A stretch of 64,000 nucleotides of DNA from NCBI RefSeq assembly GCF_052045245.1, contig NZ_JBQEON010000025.1, positions 1 through 64,000 of the forward strand. Reading direction: 5' to 3'. This DNA comes from Burkholderia sp052045245. Lineage in GTDB: Bacteria; Pseudomonadota; Gammaproteobacteria; Burkholderiales; Burkholderiaceae. The notes under the pieces were generated by a model. That model was not told the DNA's origin and ran no database searches. It was given only the letters and a program-made list of their open reading frames with translations. The position numbers and the translations under genes were made by a program. Below, piece by piece: positions 1 through 8,391 of this stretch; position 1 is the first letter of the stretch, and every line of letters begins with the position of its first letter.

Positions 1-1179
1 AACCGCCGGCAGGAAGATCACATCGAGCTGATCGCGTCGGAAAACTACACGAGCCCGGCCGTGATGGCCGCGCAGGGCTCGCAGCTCACGAACAAGTACG
101 CGGAAGGGTATCCGGGCAAGCGCTACTACGGCGGCTGTGAATACGTCGACGTGGTCGAGCAGCTGGCGATCGATCGCGTGAAGCAGCTGTTCGGCGCGGA
201 AGCGGCGAACGTGCAGCCGAACTCGGGTTCGCAGGCGAACCAGGGTGTGTTCTTCGCAATGCTCAAGCCGGGCGACACGATCATGGGCATGAGCCTCGCG
301 CACGGCGGTCACCTGACGCACGGCTCGCCGGTCAACATGTCGGGCAAGTGGTTCAACGTCGTCAGCTATGGCCTGAACGAGCAGGAAGACATCGACTACG
401 ACGCTGCCGAGAAGCTGGCGAACGAGCACAAGCCGAAGCTGATCGTCGCGGGTGCATCGGCATTTGCGCTGAAGATCGATTTCGAGCGTCTGGCGAAGAT
501 CGCGAAGTCGGTCGGCGCGTACCTGATGGTCGACATGGCCCACTACGCCGGCCTGATCGCGGCAGGCGTGTACCCGAACCCGGTGCCGCACGCGGACTTC
601 GTGACGACGACGACACACAAGAGCCTGCGCGGCCCGCGCGGCGGCGTGATCCTGATGAAGGCCGAGTACGAGAAGCAGATCAACTCGGCGATCTTCCCGG
701 GCATCCAGGGCGGCCCGCTGATGCACGTGATCGCCGGCAAGGCAGTGGCATTCAAGGAAGCGCTGTCGCCGGAGTTCAAGGCATATCAGCAGAAGGTGGT
801 CGAGAACGCACGCGTGCTGGCTGAAACGCTGGTCAAGCGCGGCCTGCGCATCGTGTCGGGCCGTACGGAAAGCCACGTGATGCTGGTGGACCTGCGCGCG
901 AAGAAGATCACGGGCAAGGCAGCGGAAGCGGCGCTCGGTGCGGCGCACATCACGGTGAACAAGAACGCGATCCCGAACGATCCGGAAAAGCCGTTCGTGA
1001 CGAGCGGTATCCGCCTGGGTTCGCCGGCGATGACGACGCGCGGCTTCGGCCCGGCGGAAGCCGAGAAGGTCGGCAACCTGATCGCCGACGTGCTCGAGAA
1101 CCCGGAAGATGCAGCGACGATCGAGCGCGTGCGCGCGCAAGTGGCCGAGCTGACCCAGCGTTTCCCGGTCTATCGCTGA
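1..1179 (+). CDS. glyA: Serine hydroxymethyltransferase, 5' end outside the window
   Basis: This PLP enzyme interconverts serine and glycine while loading tetrahydrofolate with a one-carbon unit in the cytoplasm. The reading frame is open from base 1, and the first residues visible (IELIASENYTS, then YAEGYPGKRYYGG) are the family's conserved N-terminal region, so only roughly 20-25 residues are missing upstream. The PLP-lysine motif TTTTHKSLRGPRGG lies at about bases 601-645, and the C-terminus matches the usual ~415-residue length. nrdR follows after six bases, suggesting co-transcription, as is common in beta-proteobacteria. The ATG at 61 is internal and is not the true start. Confidence 0.97.
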   Translation, partial: NRRQEDHIELIASENYTSPAVMAAQGSQLTNKYAEGYPGKRYYGGCEYVDVVEQLAIDRVKQLFGAEAANVQPNSGSQANQGVFFAMLKPGDTIMGMSLAHGGHLTHGSPVNMSGKWFNVVSYGLNEQEDIDYDAAEKLANEHKPKLIVAGASAFALKIDFERLAKIAKSVGAYLMVDMAHYAGLIAAGVYPNPVPHADFVTTTTHKSLRGPRGGVILMKAEYEKQINSAIFPGIQGGPLMHVIAGKAVAFKEALSPEFKAYQQKVVENARVLAETLVKRGLRIVSGRTESHVMLVDLRAKKITGKAAEAALGAAHITVNKNAIPNDPEKPFVTSGIRLGSPAMTTRGFGPAEAEKVGNLIADVLENPEDAATIERVRAQVAELTQRFPVYR

Positions 1180-1185
1180 TCCCGC

Positions 1186-1665
1186 ATGCGCTGCCCGTTC
1201 TGCCGGCATGAAGACACGCAGGTCGTCGACTCGCGCGTGTCCGAAGATGGCGCCGCGATTCGCCGGCGCCGCCGCTGCTCGGCCTGCGACAAGCGTTTCA
1301 CGACGTACGAGCGGGTCGAGCTGAACCTGCCGGCCGTCGTGAAGAAGGACGGCAGCCGCACGGAATTCGATCGTCGCAAGATCGTCGCCAGCATGCAACT
1401 CGCGCTGCGCAAGCGGCCGGTTGCGGCTGACGCGATCGACGCGGCGGTCGCCCGCATCGAATATCAACTGCTCGCGACCGGCGAGCGTGAAGTGCGTAGC
1501 GAGAAGCTCGGCGAACTCGTGATGAACGAGTTGCGCGGCCTCGATACGATTGCCTATGTCCGTTTCGCATCGGTTTACCGCCGGTTCGAGGACGTTTCCG
1601 AATTTGCCGACGTGATCGAAGAGTTCCGTCGCGCGTCCCCCTCCAAGCCTCCGCGTAAGCGCTGA
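1186..1665 (+). CDS. nrdR: Transcriptional repressor NrdR
   Basis: This is a 159-residue ATP/dATP-sensing repressor of ribonucleotide reductase genes. The N-terminus carries the zinc ribbon (MRCPFCRH, then CSACDKRFTTYER), followed by an Arg-rich linker and an ATP-cone domain (VVKKDGSRTEFDRRKI onward). Length and domain order are those of canonical NrdR. It sits immediately behind glyA and is probably co-transcribed with it. No nrdA/nrdB genes are in the window, so its targets lie elsewhere. Confidence 0.97.
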   Translation: MRCPFCRHEDTQVVDSRVSEDGAAIRRRRRCSACDKRFTTYERVELNLPAVVKKDGSRTEFDRRKIVASMQLALRKRPVAADAIDAAVARIEYQLLATGEREVRSEKLGELVMNELRGLDTIAYVRFASVYRRFEDVSEFADVIEEFRRASPSKPPRKR

Positions 1666-1818
1666 CGCGCTGCGTCTGTTCATCGTTTTCTCCGTGGGTC
1701 CAGTTCGCGCCGATTGTGTCGGCCGCGAGCGCATGTCGCCAGTCGGCCGTTCGGCGAATGGCGCGTGTTCGCATGCGTCGCTACAGTCGTCGCATCACGT
1801 TGACGGAGGGCGATGGCG

Positions 1819-2379
1819 ATGGGACTGCACCGGCAAGCCGTTGAAAAAGGCATGCGACGCTGCGGCGGGTTCACGCTCGTCGAATTGATGGTCGCGATCG
1901 CGCTGGCGGTCGGGATCGGGCTTTATGCCGCCCCTGCATTCGATCAGTGGCGCATGCGCGAGCGCGTGGATGCCCGCTCTCGCGCGCTGCTCGGCGCGTT
2001 GTCGTTCGCCCGCACCGAGGCGACGCGTCTCGGCGTGCGCGTCACGCTGTGCCGGGCCGGGCGCGACGGCGACTGCGTGCGATCCGGCGAGCGGTGCGAC
2101 CCGGCGGAATGGTCGTGCGGCTGGATCGTCAGCGGGCAGTTCGACGGGCAGTCGCGCGTGTTGCGGCGTTACCCGCGCGATGCCGACATCGCCGTCGCGG
2201 GCGCGGCGCACGACCTGGCGTTCGCGCCGCCGGCCGGGCAGGTGATCGGCGGGATCCGGCGTTTTGAATTGCGTCCGCAGCGGGCGTTGTCCGACGACGA
2301 TGCACGCGTGTCGCGGTGCATCCGGATTGCGGCCGGCGGCCGGGCGCGCGTCGTCGCCGGCCGTTGCGACGCGGCGTGA
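1819..2379 (+). CDS. fimT: Type IV minor pilin, FimT/GspH family
   Basis: This is an inner-membrane minor pilin that primes type IV pilus assembly. A prepilin leader ends in Gly-Gly before the FTLVELMVAIALAVGIG N-terminal helix, with the conserved Glu at +5. The rest matches the GspH/FimT soluble domain: an R-x-E-A-x-R-x-G region, then a Cys-containing loop. The start at 1819 has GGAGGG eight bases upstream; an in-frame ATG at 1813 lies only two bases from that Shine-Dalgarno. It is the first gene of a tight five-gene minor-pilin cluster that ends with pilE. Confidence 0.88.
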   Translation: MGLHRQAVEKGMRRCGGFTLVELMVAIALAVGIGLYAAPAFDQWRMRERVDARSRALLGALSFARTEATRLGVRVTLCRAGRDGDCVRSGERCDPAEWSCGWIVSGQFDGQSRVLRRYPRDADIAVAGAAHDLAFAPPAGQVIGGIRRFELRPQRALSDDDARVSRCIRIAAGGRARVVAGRCDAA

Positions 2380-2384
2380 AGCGC

Positions 2385-2792
2385 ATGTACCGGCGGATGC
2401 GCGGCGCGTCGCTGCTCGAAGCGGTGCTGGCGGTTGCGCTGCTCGCGGCCGTGATGCTGGCGGTGGCCGGCAGCCAGTTCGCGATGGCGCGCGTGCAGCA
2501 ATCAACGATCCGGCGTGAACGTGCGCTGTGGCTGGCCGACGCACGTATCGAGCGGCAGCATGCGGCGGCAGGGGCCGACGATGGCGTGGCGGCGCTCGCG
2601 GCCGCATCGTTGCCGGGCGGCACGATGGCGCTCGACCACGGGCCGGCCGGTATCCGGTACCTGATTGTCGGCTGGCGCGACGCCGAGACGGAGGCTTCGA
2701 TGCGATGCGACGGCGCGGGGGCGCCGGTCAAGCCACCGTCGTGTGTGCGGATTCCGTTTCGGGAGGATGAGGCCAATGCCGATGAACGTTGA
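2385..2792 (+). CDS. pilV: Type IV minor pilin PilV-like
   Basis: This 135-residue prepilin-like protein has a short basic leader followed by G-ASLLEAVLAVALLAAVMLA, the PilV-type N-terminal helix. The Glu at +5 of the mature sequence is kept. The ATG at 2385 is six bases after the fimT stop; the open frame extends further upstream but that part is Arg-rich and overlaps fimT. Its 3' end overlaps pilW by 17 bases, consistent with translational coupling. It is expected to work with FimT, PilW, PilX and PilE in a pilus-tip priming complex. Confidence 0.85.
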   Translation: MYRRMRGASLLEAVLAVALLAAVMLAVAGSQFAMARVQQSTIRRERALWLADARIERQHAAAGADDGVAALAAASLPGGTMALDHGPAGIRYLIVGWRDAETEASMRCDGAGAPVKPPSCVRIPFREDEANADER

Positions 2793-3615
2793 TCGCCGCA
2801 GCCGCGCGCACACGCTGCTCGAAGTGCTGATCGCGATGACCGTCGGGCTGCTCGTGCTTGCCGCAGCAGGTGCGCTGTACCACGCCCAGCGCGTCGCACA
2901 GCGGCGTGCGGAAGACGGGTTCCGGATGCGCGATGCGGCCGCGACCGCATTGATGCTGATCGGCCAGCAGATCCAGATGGCCGGGTTTCGCCCGCTCGAT
3001 GTCGAATCGGCGTTGGCCTTGTCGCCGGTGTTCGGCTGTTCCTCGGCGCGCGTGCGAGGCGACGGCGCGCGGGTGCACTGCGAAGCCGTGCGCGCAGCGT
3101 CGGATGCGGTGCTGATCCGGTATGTCGGCGACACCGTGTCGACGTGGCCGACGATCAGCGGCCAGGTGTCGGACTGTCTTGGGCAGGGTGTCGGTGCCCC
3201 CGGCGAGCGGCCGCTGGTGGAAAACCGCTTCGACGCGCATGTCAGTCCGTCGACGGGCGAACCCGAACTGTACTGCGAAGGCAGTGGGCGCCCGGGCACG
3301 CCGCAACCGGTCGTGTCCGGGATCGACCAGCTTCGTGTGCGCTACCTGCGTCGCGCAGGCGCGCCATTCGCCAACGCGGAGGAACTGGGCGCCGACGAGT
3401 GGCACGATGTCGCCGCCGTGCACGTGTGCGTGCGTGCTCGCGGCGAACCGATGCGTGAGCCCGCGCGCCACGTCGATTGCGATGGTCGCATGGTCGTTTC
3501 GCAGGACGGCCGCGCGCATCTGGTGCTGCATCGAATCGTCGCGTTGCGCAATGGCGCGAGCGCATTCGCCGATCCCGTCCGAGGCGGGGCGCCCGTTCGT
3601 GAGGTGTGGCCATGA
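2776..3615 (+). CDS. pilW: Type IV minor pilin PilW-like
   Basis: This 279-residue protein starts with a short basic leader and HTLLEVLIAMTVGLLVLAAAG, the PilW N-terminal helix, followed by a soluble domain with several Cys residues. The residue before the expected PilD cleavage site is Ala, not Gly. ATG 2776 has GGGAGGA a suitable distance upstream; in-frame ATGs at 2767 and 2782 are alternatives. It overlaps pilV upstream. It probably acts in pilus assembly and adhesion together with PilX. Confidence 0.85.
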   Translation: MPMNVDRRSRAHTLLEVLIAMTVGLLVLAAAGALYHAQRVAQRRAEDGFRMRDAAATALMLIGQQIQMAGFRPLDVESALALSPVFGCSSARVRGDGARVHCEAVRAASDAVLIRYVGDTVSTWPTISGQVSDCLGQGVGAPGERPLVENRFDAHVSPSTGEPELYCEGSGRPGTPQPVVSGIDQLRVRYLRRAGAPFANAEELGADEWHDVAAVHVCVRARGEPMREPARHVDCDGRMVVSQDGRAHLVLHRIVALRNGASAFADPVRGGAPVREVWP

Positions 3616-3728
3616 TCCACGTAAGCCGAATCGTCAGCGAGTTGGCGATGCGAATCGCGGCAAGGCGTGCGGCGCGGATAGCGGCGCGCCGTGGCGTCGC
3701 ACGGCACGCATCGCGCGGTGGAGGCATC

Positions 3729-4277
3729 ATGCCGGGCCGCTGCGCCGCGCGCCCCCGCCTTCCGTCTGCCCGCCGCGGCTGGCGACGCGACGCAGGGCTC
3801 GCGCTGCCTGCCGTGATCGCGGTCGGGGCGGCGGTCGCCGCACTGACCGGCACATGGTTCGAAGCGGCGCTGACGGAATCGCGCCGCACGCGTGCCTTGT
3901 CGGATCGGCTGATTGCGTTCCATGCGGCCGATGCCGCGCTGGCAGCCTGTATCGCACGATTGCGCCGCAGCGGCGCGCCGTACCGGGACGACCCTGCATC
4001 ACACGCCGAGCCGGATGCGTGGCGGCGGATGTCCGCGCCTGGCGTTGCCGAAGCGTTCGCACCGTTCGCCGCCTGGCCGATGGCGGTCCGGCCCCCGCGC
4101 TGCCTGATCGAGACGTGGCGAGGTGTCGGTCCGGCAGGTAGCCGCGCTTACCTCGTCACCGCGCGTGGCGTCGGCAGCCATGCATCGAGCGTGGTCTGGC
4201 TGCAGAGTCAGGTCGCGCTGCGCGACGGGCGCATCGTGGCGCAGCGCTGGCGCCGCGTCGCGGCGGTGCATCGATGA
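3729..4277 (+). CDS. pilX: Type IV minor pilin PilX-like
   Basis: This protein has one N-terminal membrane helix (LALPAVIAVGAAVAALTGTWF) followed by ESRRTRALSDRLIAFHAADAAL, the pattern of PilX N-terminal domains. I chose ATG 3729 because GGTGGAGG lies just upstream and it gives a prepilin leader of about 23 residues. The frame also has an ATG at 3612 overlapping the pilW stop, which would add a 39-residue Arg/Ala-rich extension and an unusually long leader. Its end overlaps pilE by four bases (ATGA). No PilY1 adhesin gene follows it, unlike in Pseudomonas. Confidence 0.75.
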   Translation: MPGRCAARPRLPSARRGWRRDAGLALPAVIAVGAAVAALTGTWFEAALTESRRTRALSDRLIAFHAADAALAACIARLRRSGAPYRDDPASHAEPDAWRRMSAPGVAEAFAPFAAWPMAVRPPRCLIETWRGVGPAGSRAYLVTARGVGSHASSVVWLQSQVALRDGRIVAQRWRRVAAVHR

Positions 4278-4726
4278 ACGGACAAACGCCGATGCGCCGA
4301 TCGGCGGCGTTCACGTTGCTCGAACTGATGATCGTGCTCGCGATCGTCGCCGCGCTGGCCGCGTGGGGCGTTCCGTCGTATCGCGACCATGTCGCGCGCG
4401 TGCATCGCGCAGCGGCGGTTGCCGCGCTGTACCGGGCAGCCCAATATCTCGAAACGCTCGACGGCGCGCCGCCACCGACGTTACCGGACGCATACGCGCA
4501 CGCACCATCGGACGGGCCGGTAGTCTATCGTGTGGCGCTACGGCGATCGACCGGCGACGATGCGGCGGTGGCCTACGAACTCGTCGCGAGCCCGCTCGAC
4601 ACGGGGCCAATGCGCGACGATGGATGCGGCGCATTCACGCTGCGCTCGGACGGAACGAAAGGCAATGCGGGATCGGACGACACCGCGATAGAGGCACCGG
4701 TGCGGACATGCTGGAGCGTGCGTTGA
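4274..4726 (+). CDS. pilE: Type IV pilin PilE-like minor pilin
   Basis: This 150-residue pilin has a classic type IV helix FTLLELMIVLAIVAALAAWG followed by VPSYRDHV, typical of PilE, and a C-terminal Cys pair that could close a D-loop (DDGCGAFTL and VRTCWSVR). The residue before the cleavage site is Ala instead of Gly. It overlaps pilX by four bases and closes the minor-pilin cluster. From its position it is more likely the minor pilin PilE than the main pilin PilA. Confidence 0.87.
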   Translation: MNGQTPMRRSAAFTLLELMIVLAIVAALAAWGVPSYRDHVARVHRAAAVAALYRAAQYLETLDGAPPPTLPDAYAHAPSDGPVVYRVALRRSTGDDAAVAYELVASPLDTGPMRDDGCGAFTLRSDGTKGNAGSDDTAIEAPVRTCWSVR

Positions 4727-4788
4727 TCAGGCGATCTTGCACGGACAGCGCGCAACGGCACAGGGCCGCGCGCGCAGGTCGTGGTGTG

Positions 4789-5232
4789 TCAGTCGTCGGT
4801 TGCCGTGTTGTCGCGCTCGTCGCGCGACTGCTTCCAGATCCGGTAGACCTCCCACGCGGCGAAGCCGACGGTGCCCCACTTCAGCGCGGGGCCCGCGCTC
4901 GCGCGCAGCAGCGAGCGAACGGGTTTCGCCAGTACGAGCGATGCAAGCGAACTCAGCATCGGATACTGGTTGACGAGCTGGGCGAGGTTTGCGTTCAGGT
5001 TCTTGGCGGACTGGCTGAACTTGCTGCTCGACAGGCCGGGGATGAACACCTTGAGCCAGCTGAAGCGCGTGACGGCGTGGCGCATGTCGGCGGCGGCTTC
5101 GGCAAGCTCGAGCCGCTCGACCTCGGAGCGCAGGATCAGCAATTCCTTGCGGAGCGCGCGATGCTGCGACGCGCTCCACTTCGATCGCGACGAATGGGAG
5201 CGGGGTGAATGGCCCGTGACGTTCTGGCTCAT
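4789..5232 (-). CDS. DUF3318-type protein (YqjK-like position)
   Basis: This 147-residue protein has a Ser/Arg-rich N-terminus, a helical segment (HRALRKELLILRSEVERLELAEAA) and a moderately hydrophobic C-terminal half. Burkholderia annotate such genes as DUF3318. ATG 5232 was chosen because the upstream extension is Arg-rich and overlaps the preceding gene. It is the last gene of a three-gene reverse operon behind DUF883 and a YqjE-type protein, the same arrangement as Escherichia yqjD-yqjE-yqjK. Function is unknown; the context suggests an envelope or stationary-phase role. Confidence 0.75.
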   Translation of the reverse strand: MSQNVTGHSPRSHSSRSKWSASQHRALRKELLILRSEVERLELAEAAADMRHAVTRFSWLKVFIPGLSSSKFSQSAKNLNANLAQLVNQYPMLSSLASLVLAKPVRSLLRASAGPALKWGTVGFAAWEVYRIWKQSRDERDNTATDD

Positions 5233-5275
5233 GGCGCGTCGGCGAAGTAGGTGAGTGGGGTGAGCGCGACCGCGT

Positions 5276-5665
5276 TCACGGCTTGCCGCGGAAAATGTCG
5301 CGGTCTTTCTCGAGCTCGGCGAGCGTCGCTTCGAACACGGTCGGTGCATCGCGCAGGCCCGAGCGCGCCTTCAGCGCACATGCGAGGCCGGCGATCGCGT
5401 AAAGCGCGGTGATGACCGCAAGCGACTGCCAGCGGTAGGTGTCCCAGAACGCGATCGCGATCAGCACCGTCAGGCTGATGAGTGCCATCGTCGCGAGCAT
5501 CATGGCGGCGAGCCCGAGGAACAGCACGCCCATCAGGCGCTCCTTCTCCTCGGCGAGCTCGATGCCGACCAGTTCGAGACGCGTTTGCAGCAGGCCGATC
5601 GCGGAGCCGACGAGGCGGCGCAGCGGTCCCTGGCCGGACGGCTGCGGGTGGGTGTCTGTCGTCAT
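5276..5665 (-). CDS. Phage-holin-like membrane protein, YqjE family
   Basis: This is a 129-residue inner-membrane protein with two adjacent transmembrane segments (VLFLGLAAMMLATMALISLT and AVITALYAIAGLACAL) between amphipathic ends (LLQTRLELVGIELAEEKERL). That is the layout of the Phage_holin_3_6/YqjE family. Despite the family name there are no phage genes around it, so it is a housekeeping envelope protein. It lies between DUF883 and DUF3318 genes on the same strand. Confidence 0.85.
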   Translation of the reverse strand: MTTDTHPQPSGQGPLRRLVGSAIGLLQTRLELVGIELAEEKERLMGVLFLGLAAMMLATMALISLTVLIAIAFWDTYRWQSLAVITALYAIAGLACALKARSGLRDAPTVFEATLAELEKDRDIFRGKP

Positions 5666-5703
5666 GAATGAGGCGCTTTCGCGCGCAGTGAGCGGCTAGG
5701 TCA

Positions 5704-5735
5704 AAGCCGGCCGACGGCGAGCCGCCGGCCGGCTT
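5704..5735 (-). terminator. Strong hairpin between DUF883 and yqjE-like genes
   Basis: Arms AAGCCGGCC (5704-5712) and GGCCGGCTT (5727-5735) are perfectly complementary. Read on the reverse strand the hairpin is followed by TTTGA, too short for a strong rho-independent terminator. It may be an attenuator or a stabilising processing site between the first and second genes of the operon. Confidence 0.4.
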
Positions 5736-5787
5736 CGGCACCCATGTGCCGCCGGGCGGTACATGGGGCGGAACGGCGCTGAGCGCG

Positions 5788-6090
5788 TTACTTGCGGTTG
5801 ATCAGCAGACCGACCAGCACGCCGACGCCGGCGGCGATGCCGATCGACGTCCACGGATGCTCGTGCACGTAATCGTCGGTCGCGCGCGCGGCCTTCTTGC
5901 CTTTCTCGACCACCACGACCTGGACGTCGGCTGCCTTCTCCTTGGCCTGCTTCAGGCGCGTCATGGCTTTCTCGCGCAGCTCGGCCGCACGGTCGCCCGT
6001 GCTGCTCGCTGCTTGCTTGAGCAGATCCTCGGCGTCCGCGAGAACGTTTTTGATATCCGACATCAGTTTCTCCTTGTTGATTTCCGACAT
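5788..6090 (-). CDS. DUF883 family protein (ElaB/YqjD type)
   Basis: This 100-residue protein has a long amphipathic helix rich in Lys/Glu/Ala (MSDIKNVLADAEDLLKQAAS) and a single C-terminal membrane anchor (SIGIAAGVGVLVGLLINRK). That is the ElaB/YqjD/YgaM family; the Escherichia member YqjD binds ribosomes at the inner membrane in stationary phase. GGGAGTT precedes ATG 6090; a longer frame exists upstream but has no such site. It is the first gene of the reverse-strand operon. Confidence 0.88.
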   Translation of the reverse strand: MSEINKEKLMSDIKNVLADAEDLLKQAASSTGDRAAELREKAMTRLKQAKEKAADVQVVVVEKGKKAARATDDYVHEHPWTSIGIAAGVGVLVGLLINRK

Positions 6091-6407
6091 TGCAACTCCC
6101 TTCATGCTGTCATGCTGCAGGTTCATATCGTAGCGAAACGCCTGCCTGCTGGCGAGCCGGGATGATGCCCGGCGGCAGTGCAAGACCGCATGGTAAACGA
6201 CTCGTAATCATGAACAGAGCCGCGAACGTTGCGAAAAGTTTCCTGCGCGGCCGGCGGCACCATTCCGCCATCGGGCAAAAATGACAAAAAAGTATGAATA
6301 TCAAACGGAATAATCGTTCGCATGTCCCATTGCTTCCCGTAAGCTGACGGACTGTCCCGCGCCAACAGCGCGCGGTTTCAACCAGCATCGTTCGAGGAGG
6401 GAACATC
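6091..6407. other. Intergenic region between DUF883 gene and peroxiredoxin gene
   Basis: This divergent region of 317 bases must hold both promoters. It is locally AT-richer around 6280-6320 (tracts of A). A good GGAGG lies just before the peroxiredoxin ATG. I see no convincing operator or small gene. Confidence 0.6.
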
Positions 6408-7046
6408 ATGAGTCTGCGTCTTGGTGACATCGCACCGGATTTCGAGCAGGAATCGAGCCTGGGCACGATCAAGTTTCACGAATGGCTCGGCGACGGCTGG
6501 GGCGTGCTGTTTTCACACCCGGCCGACTACACGCCGGTGTGCACGACGGAACTTGGGCTGACCGCGAAGCTGAAGGGCGAATTCGAGAAACGCAATGTGA
6601 AGGTGATCGCGCTGTCGGTCGACGGCGTCGAGTCGCACAAAGGCTGGATCAACGACATCAACGAAACGCAATCGACGGTTGTCGGCTTCCCGATCATCGC
6701 CGACGCGGACCGCAAGGTTTCGCAGCTGTACGACATGATCCACCCGAACGCGAACGAAACGCTGACGGTGCGCTCGCTGTTCGTGATCGATCCGAACAAG
6801 AAGGTGCGGCTGATCATCACCTACCCGGCCAGCACCGGGCGCAATTTCGACGAAGTGCTGCGCGTGATCGACTCGCTGCAACTGACCGACAACTACAAGG
6901 TCGCGACGCCCGGCAACTGGAAGGATGGCGACGACGTCGTGATCGTGCCGTCGCTGCAGGATCCGGAGGAGCTGAAGAAACGCTTCCCGAAGGGATTCAA
7001 CGCGGTGCGCCCGTACCTGCGCCTCACGCCGCAGCCGAACAAGTAA
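6408..7046 (+). CDS. 1-Cys peroxiredoxin (Prx6 type)
   Basis: This 212-residue cytoplasmic thiol peroxidase reduces hydrogen peroxide and organic hydroperoxides. The AhpC/TSA fold is clear, with the peroxidatic cysteine at residue 45 in HPADYTPVCTTELG and the family's C-terminal extension (LQDPEELKKRFPKGF). There is no second resolving cysteine of the 2-Cys type, so this is the 1-Cys Prx6 class. GAGGAGG precedes the start. A strong terminator follows, so it is probably monocistronic. Confidence 0.95.
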   Translation: MSLRLGDIAPDFEQESSLGTIKFHEWLGDGWGVLFSHPADYTPVCTTELGLTAKLKGEFEKRNVKVIALSVDGVESHKGWINDINETQSTVVGFPIIADADRKVSQLYDMIHPNANETLTVRSLFVIDPNKKVRLIITYPASTGRNFDEVLRVIDSLQLTDNYKVATPGNWKDGDDVVIVPSLQDPEELKKRFPKGFNAVRPYLRLTPQPNK

Positions 7047-7097
7047 GCACGGGGTGCGGCTTCGGCGGCGCGTGACGAACGCGCTGTGCCGATGAAA

Positions 7098-7141
7098 ACG
7101 GCCCGCCCGGCAGCGATGCCGGGCGGGCCGTGTCTTTTTTT
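7098..7141 (+). terminator. Rho-independent terminator after the peroxiredoxin gene
   Basis: Perfect 13-bp stem CGGCCCGCCCGGC / GCCGGGCGGGCCG with a 6-base loop, then GTC and eight T. AAAA precedes the stem, so it can also terminate gcdH coming from the other strand. Confidence 0.93.
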
Positions 7142-7190
7142 CACTGAGTGCGGTATAACGCGGCGGGCGCCGCGTCCCGCGCGAAAATGG

Positions 7191-8378
7191 TCAGAAGAAT
7201 GCCTGGATGCCCGTCTGTGCGCGGCCGAGGATCAGCGCATGGATGTCGTGCGTGCCTTCATACGTGTTCACCACTTCGAGGTTCACGAGGTGGCGCGCGA
7301 CGCCGAATTCGTCCGAGATGCCGTTGCCGCCGAGCATGTCGCGCGCGAGCCGTGCGATGTCGAGTGCCTTGCCGCACGAATTGCGCTTCATGATCGACGT
7401 GATCTCGACGGCCGCGGTGCCTTCGTCCTTCATCCGCCCGAGGCGCAGCACGCCCTGCAGGCCGAGCGTGATTTCGGTCTGCATGTCGGCGAGCTTTTTC
7501 TGGATCAGCTGGTTCGCGGCGAGCGGCCGGCCGAACTGCTGGCGGTCGAGCACGTACTGGCGCGCGGTGTGCCAGCACGACTCCGCGGCGCCGAGCGCGC
7601 CCCAGGCGATCCCGTAACGCGCCGAGTTCAGGCACGTGAACGGGCCGCGCAGGCCGCTCACGTTCGGCATCAGGTTTTCTTCGGGCACGAACACTTCGTC
7701 GAGCACGATTTCGCCGGTGATCGACGCGCGCAGTCCGACCTTGCCATGGATCGCAGGGGCGGAGAGCCCCTTCCAGCCTTTCTCGAGGATGAAGCCGCGG
7801 ATCGCATCCTTGCCGTTTTCCTCGAGTTTCGCCCACACGACGAACACGTCGGCGATCGGCGAGTTCGTGATCCACATCTTCGCGCCGGACAGTGAATAGC
7901 CGCCGGGCACCTTCTTCGCGCGCGTGACCATGCTGCCCGGGTCGGAGCCGTGGTTCGGCTCGGTCAACCCGAAGCAGCCGATCCATTCGCCGCTCGCGAG
8001 CTTCGGCAGGTATTTCTGTTTCTGCGCGTCCGAGCCGAATGCGTGGATCGGGACCATCACGAGCGACGACTGCACGGACATCATCGAGCGGTAGCCGGAA
8101 TCGACCCGCTCGACCTCGCGCGCGATCAGCCCGTAGCTGACGTAATTCAGGCCGGGGCCGCCGTACTCTTCCGGGATCGTCGGGCCGAGCAGGCCGACTT
8201 CGCCCATCTCGCGGAAGATCTCGGCGTCGGTGCGTTCATGACGGAACGCCTCGGTGACGCGCGGCGCGAGCTTGTCTTGCGCGTACGCGGATGCGGCATC
8301 GCGCACCATGCGCTCTTCTTCGGTCAGTTGCTGGTCGAGCAGCAGCGGATCGTCCCAATGAAAAGTTGCAGCGGTCAT
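7191..8378 (-). CDS. gcdH: Glutaryl-CoA dehydrogenase
   Basis: This 395-residue FAD flavoprotein oxidises and decarboxylates glutaryl-CoA to crotonyl-CoA in lysine, tryptophan and glutarate catabolism. All acyl-CoA dehydrogenase landmarks are present: FGLTEPNHGSDPGSM, KMWITNSPIADVFVVWAK, RQQFGRPLAANQLIQ, and the catalytic base Glu in NTYEGTHDIHALILGRAQTG. The TEPNHGSDPGSM and NTYEGTHDIHALILGRA forms are those of GcdH rather than other acyl-CoA dehydrogenases. An IclR-type regulator is divergent from it, with a repeat array and palindromes between. Confidence 0.96.
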   Translation of the reverse strand: MTAATFHWDDPLLLDQQLTEEERMVRDAASAYAQDKLAPRVTEAFRHERTDAEIFREMGEVGLLGPTIPEEYGGPGLNYVSYGLIAREVERVDSGYRSMMSVQSSLVMVPIHAFGSDAQKQKYLPKLASGEWIGCFGLTEPNHGSDPGSMVTRAKKVPGGYSLSGAKMWITNSPIADVFVVWAKLEENGKDAIRGFILEKGWKGLSAPAIHGKVGLRASITGEIVLDEVFVPEENLMPNVSGLRGPFTCLNSARYGIAWGALGAAESCWHTARQYVLDRQQFGRPLAANQLIQKKLADMQTEITLGLQGVLRLGRMKDEGTAAVEITSIMKRNSCGKALDIARLARDMLGGNGISDEFGVARHLVNLEVVNTYEGTHDIHALILGRAQTGIQAFF

Positions 8379-8391
8379 CGTTTCATCTCCT

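Noticed and set aside
5276..5665. Prophage remnant suggested by a holin-like protein
   Set aside because: It is the YqjE housekeeping family within a conserved three-gene operon; no phage genes nearby.
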